From NCBI GenBank assembly GCA_025331565.1, contig JAFREQ010000009.1, forward strand, positions 8,669,501 through 8,733,500: a DNA stretch of 64,000 bases. Direction: 5' to 3'. The stretch comes from Holacanthus passer. Lineage: Eukaryota > Chordata > Actinopteri > Pomacanthidae. The position numbers and the translations under genes were made by a program. Position 1 is the first letter of the stretch. Each line of letters begins with the position of its first letter. This document shows, piece by piece, positions 62,886 through 64,000 of this stretch. The notes beneath the pieces are model-generated. The model was not told the origin of the DNA and ran no database searches. It saw only the letters and a list, made by a program, of their open reading frames with translations.

Positions 62886-64000
62886 TGACAGTTTCCTTTG
62901 GAACAACTTCCTCCAAAAAAAATTGCATTTGAGCTGTTGATCGTTTGGCCAACAAGTGGAAATTCTGCAGGCTAATAAACTTAAACCTCTTATCACAAAA
63001 CATACATAGAATTAACTGTCTAAACATCAGTATGACCCAAAAAACTTTCATCAACACTGAAAAGTCTCATTAACTTCCATTAAAACTCAGACAGATTGTG
63101 ACCTGAATTGTGAATTGAGAAAATGTAGCACAGAGAAAGAGTAACAACCTTCCTCTTGTTAACAATGAGAATCTCAGCTCTTCTATGATTAAATAAAGAT
63201 TGAAAAATACATCATGTCACAGTCCTGCCAGCAACATTTCTGTTCTGCCCTGTCTTCGTTCTTCCTCGTCTTAGTTCTTAGTTCTCTGTCTCGTCTCTGT
63301 TCTGTCTGTCATAGTTTGTCGCTGTTCACCTGCCACAGTTTTCCACCCCAAGTCCCACTGCTTTTCCACTGACCCCGCCTCTGCCTCGCCTCACCTGCTG
63401 GCCACGCCCACCTCATCATCTCACCTGTCCACCCAGCTGTTTTCAGTCACCAATCAAGACTCTATTTAAGCTTCACCACTTCTCTCAGCCTTTGCCAGAT
63501 TGTCTCTGCATCATGCCAAGATTCTGTGGCAATCTTTATTGGACTTATTCTCTGTTGCTAAATCTACCTGCCTTCTTGTATCCTGGGATTCACCTTAGCC
63601 TTCTGTTCCTGATCTGCCTCCGTGTTCTTGGTTTTTTTCGTCTGTCTGTGTCCGTGGCTGTTTTGTGTTTCCTATGGCCTATTTGAGTCCAATCACACAC
63701 CTCGTCACACCTCACTAGTGAATAGAAACTGAATTCTTCCTCTTTCTTCATTTAGGGAATACTTATAAATGACTTTTTATGCAAATTCAGAAAAAAAATG
63801 CTGAGATTCAGGGAATTCAAAAACATTTAGTTTTTTTAAACAATAAATCTTTATCAAGTTGTACATTCAAAGATAGGTGACTGAACAAAACAATTATCTT
63901 TTGATTTGAAAAACATTTCTTTAATGACTTTTAATGTTTGAAGTACATAAAAAGCTATGATACGAATTTTGTTCTAAAATCAGCACAAGCTGAAATGTAC

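Larger units (their letters stand above)
61326..64000. other. Intergenic region after ctsl
   Basis: No gene is seen. It holds a transposon end (62030-62117), a long TG tract (62239-62287), a purine-rich stretch (62775-62885) and a C/T-rich segment (63230-63480). The latter resembles repeats seen in other percomorph fish, but I cannot name it. Confidence 0.5.

Noticed and set aside
62630..63057. Phe/Ser/Leu-rich minus-strand frames
   Set aside because: They read through the purine-rich tract at 62775-62885; low complexity, not a gene.
1..64000. A search by eye for tRNA, snRNA, miRNA and CRISPR-like arrays
   Set aside because: No tRNA cloverleaf with A and B boxes, no known small RNA and no spaced direct repeats were seen. 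Absence by eye is not proof.

Overview
This window is a stretch of vertebrate nuclear DNA, almost certainly from a ray-finned fish. The percomorph-type repeat content, the TG/CA microsatellites and the intron density all point that way. It has no operons, no CRISPR and no prokaryotic signals. The two genes I can support lie head to tail on the + strand: dapk1 (death-associated protein kinase 1) and a cathepsin L gene (ctsl). The same neighbours sit together at human 9q21, so the pair is an ancient conserved linkage.

Positions 1-46,059: dapk1 without its first coding exon. Twenty-four coding exons can be placed base by base, all with GT-AG introns and compatible phases, and correspond to human exons 3-26. 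They join into one frame of 1,427 complete codons after a split serine codon. If the missing start exon supplies 21 residues as in human, the protein is about 1,448 residues. Order: kinase domain (with the basic DAPK loop, HFD and DFG motifs), calmodulin autoinhibitory segment, eight ankyrin repeats, a ROC-COR-like region with a P-loop, a death domain and a serine-rich tail. A probable long 3' UTR follows, to about 49.6 kb.

Positions 49.6-55.9 kb: intergenic DNA filled with old MITE-like repeats. Positions 55.9-61.3 kb: the ctsl gene. It has a compact promoter (E-box of CLEAR type, CCAAT box, TATA box), a non-coding first exon, and seven coding exons giving a 336-residue preprocathepsin L with an intact catalytic triad. 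Positions 61.3-64.0 kb: intergenic DNA with a long TG tract and a DNA-transposon end.

The introns hold several recognisable repeat families, two Tc1/mariner-type transposon remnants and one clear nested insertion. I found no RNA genes and no undescribed gene system. The most notable signals are a transposase remnant ending about 35 bp before the exon 17 acceptor, a nested repeat in intron 4, a 27-nt in-frame microexon in the kinase domain, an expanded loop in the death domain, and the CLEAR-like promoter element of ctsl. Family names rest on remembered protein and repeat families, since no search could be run.
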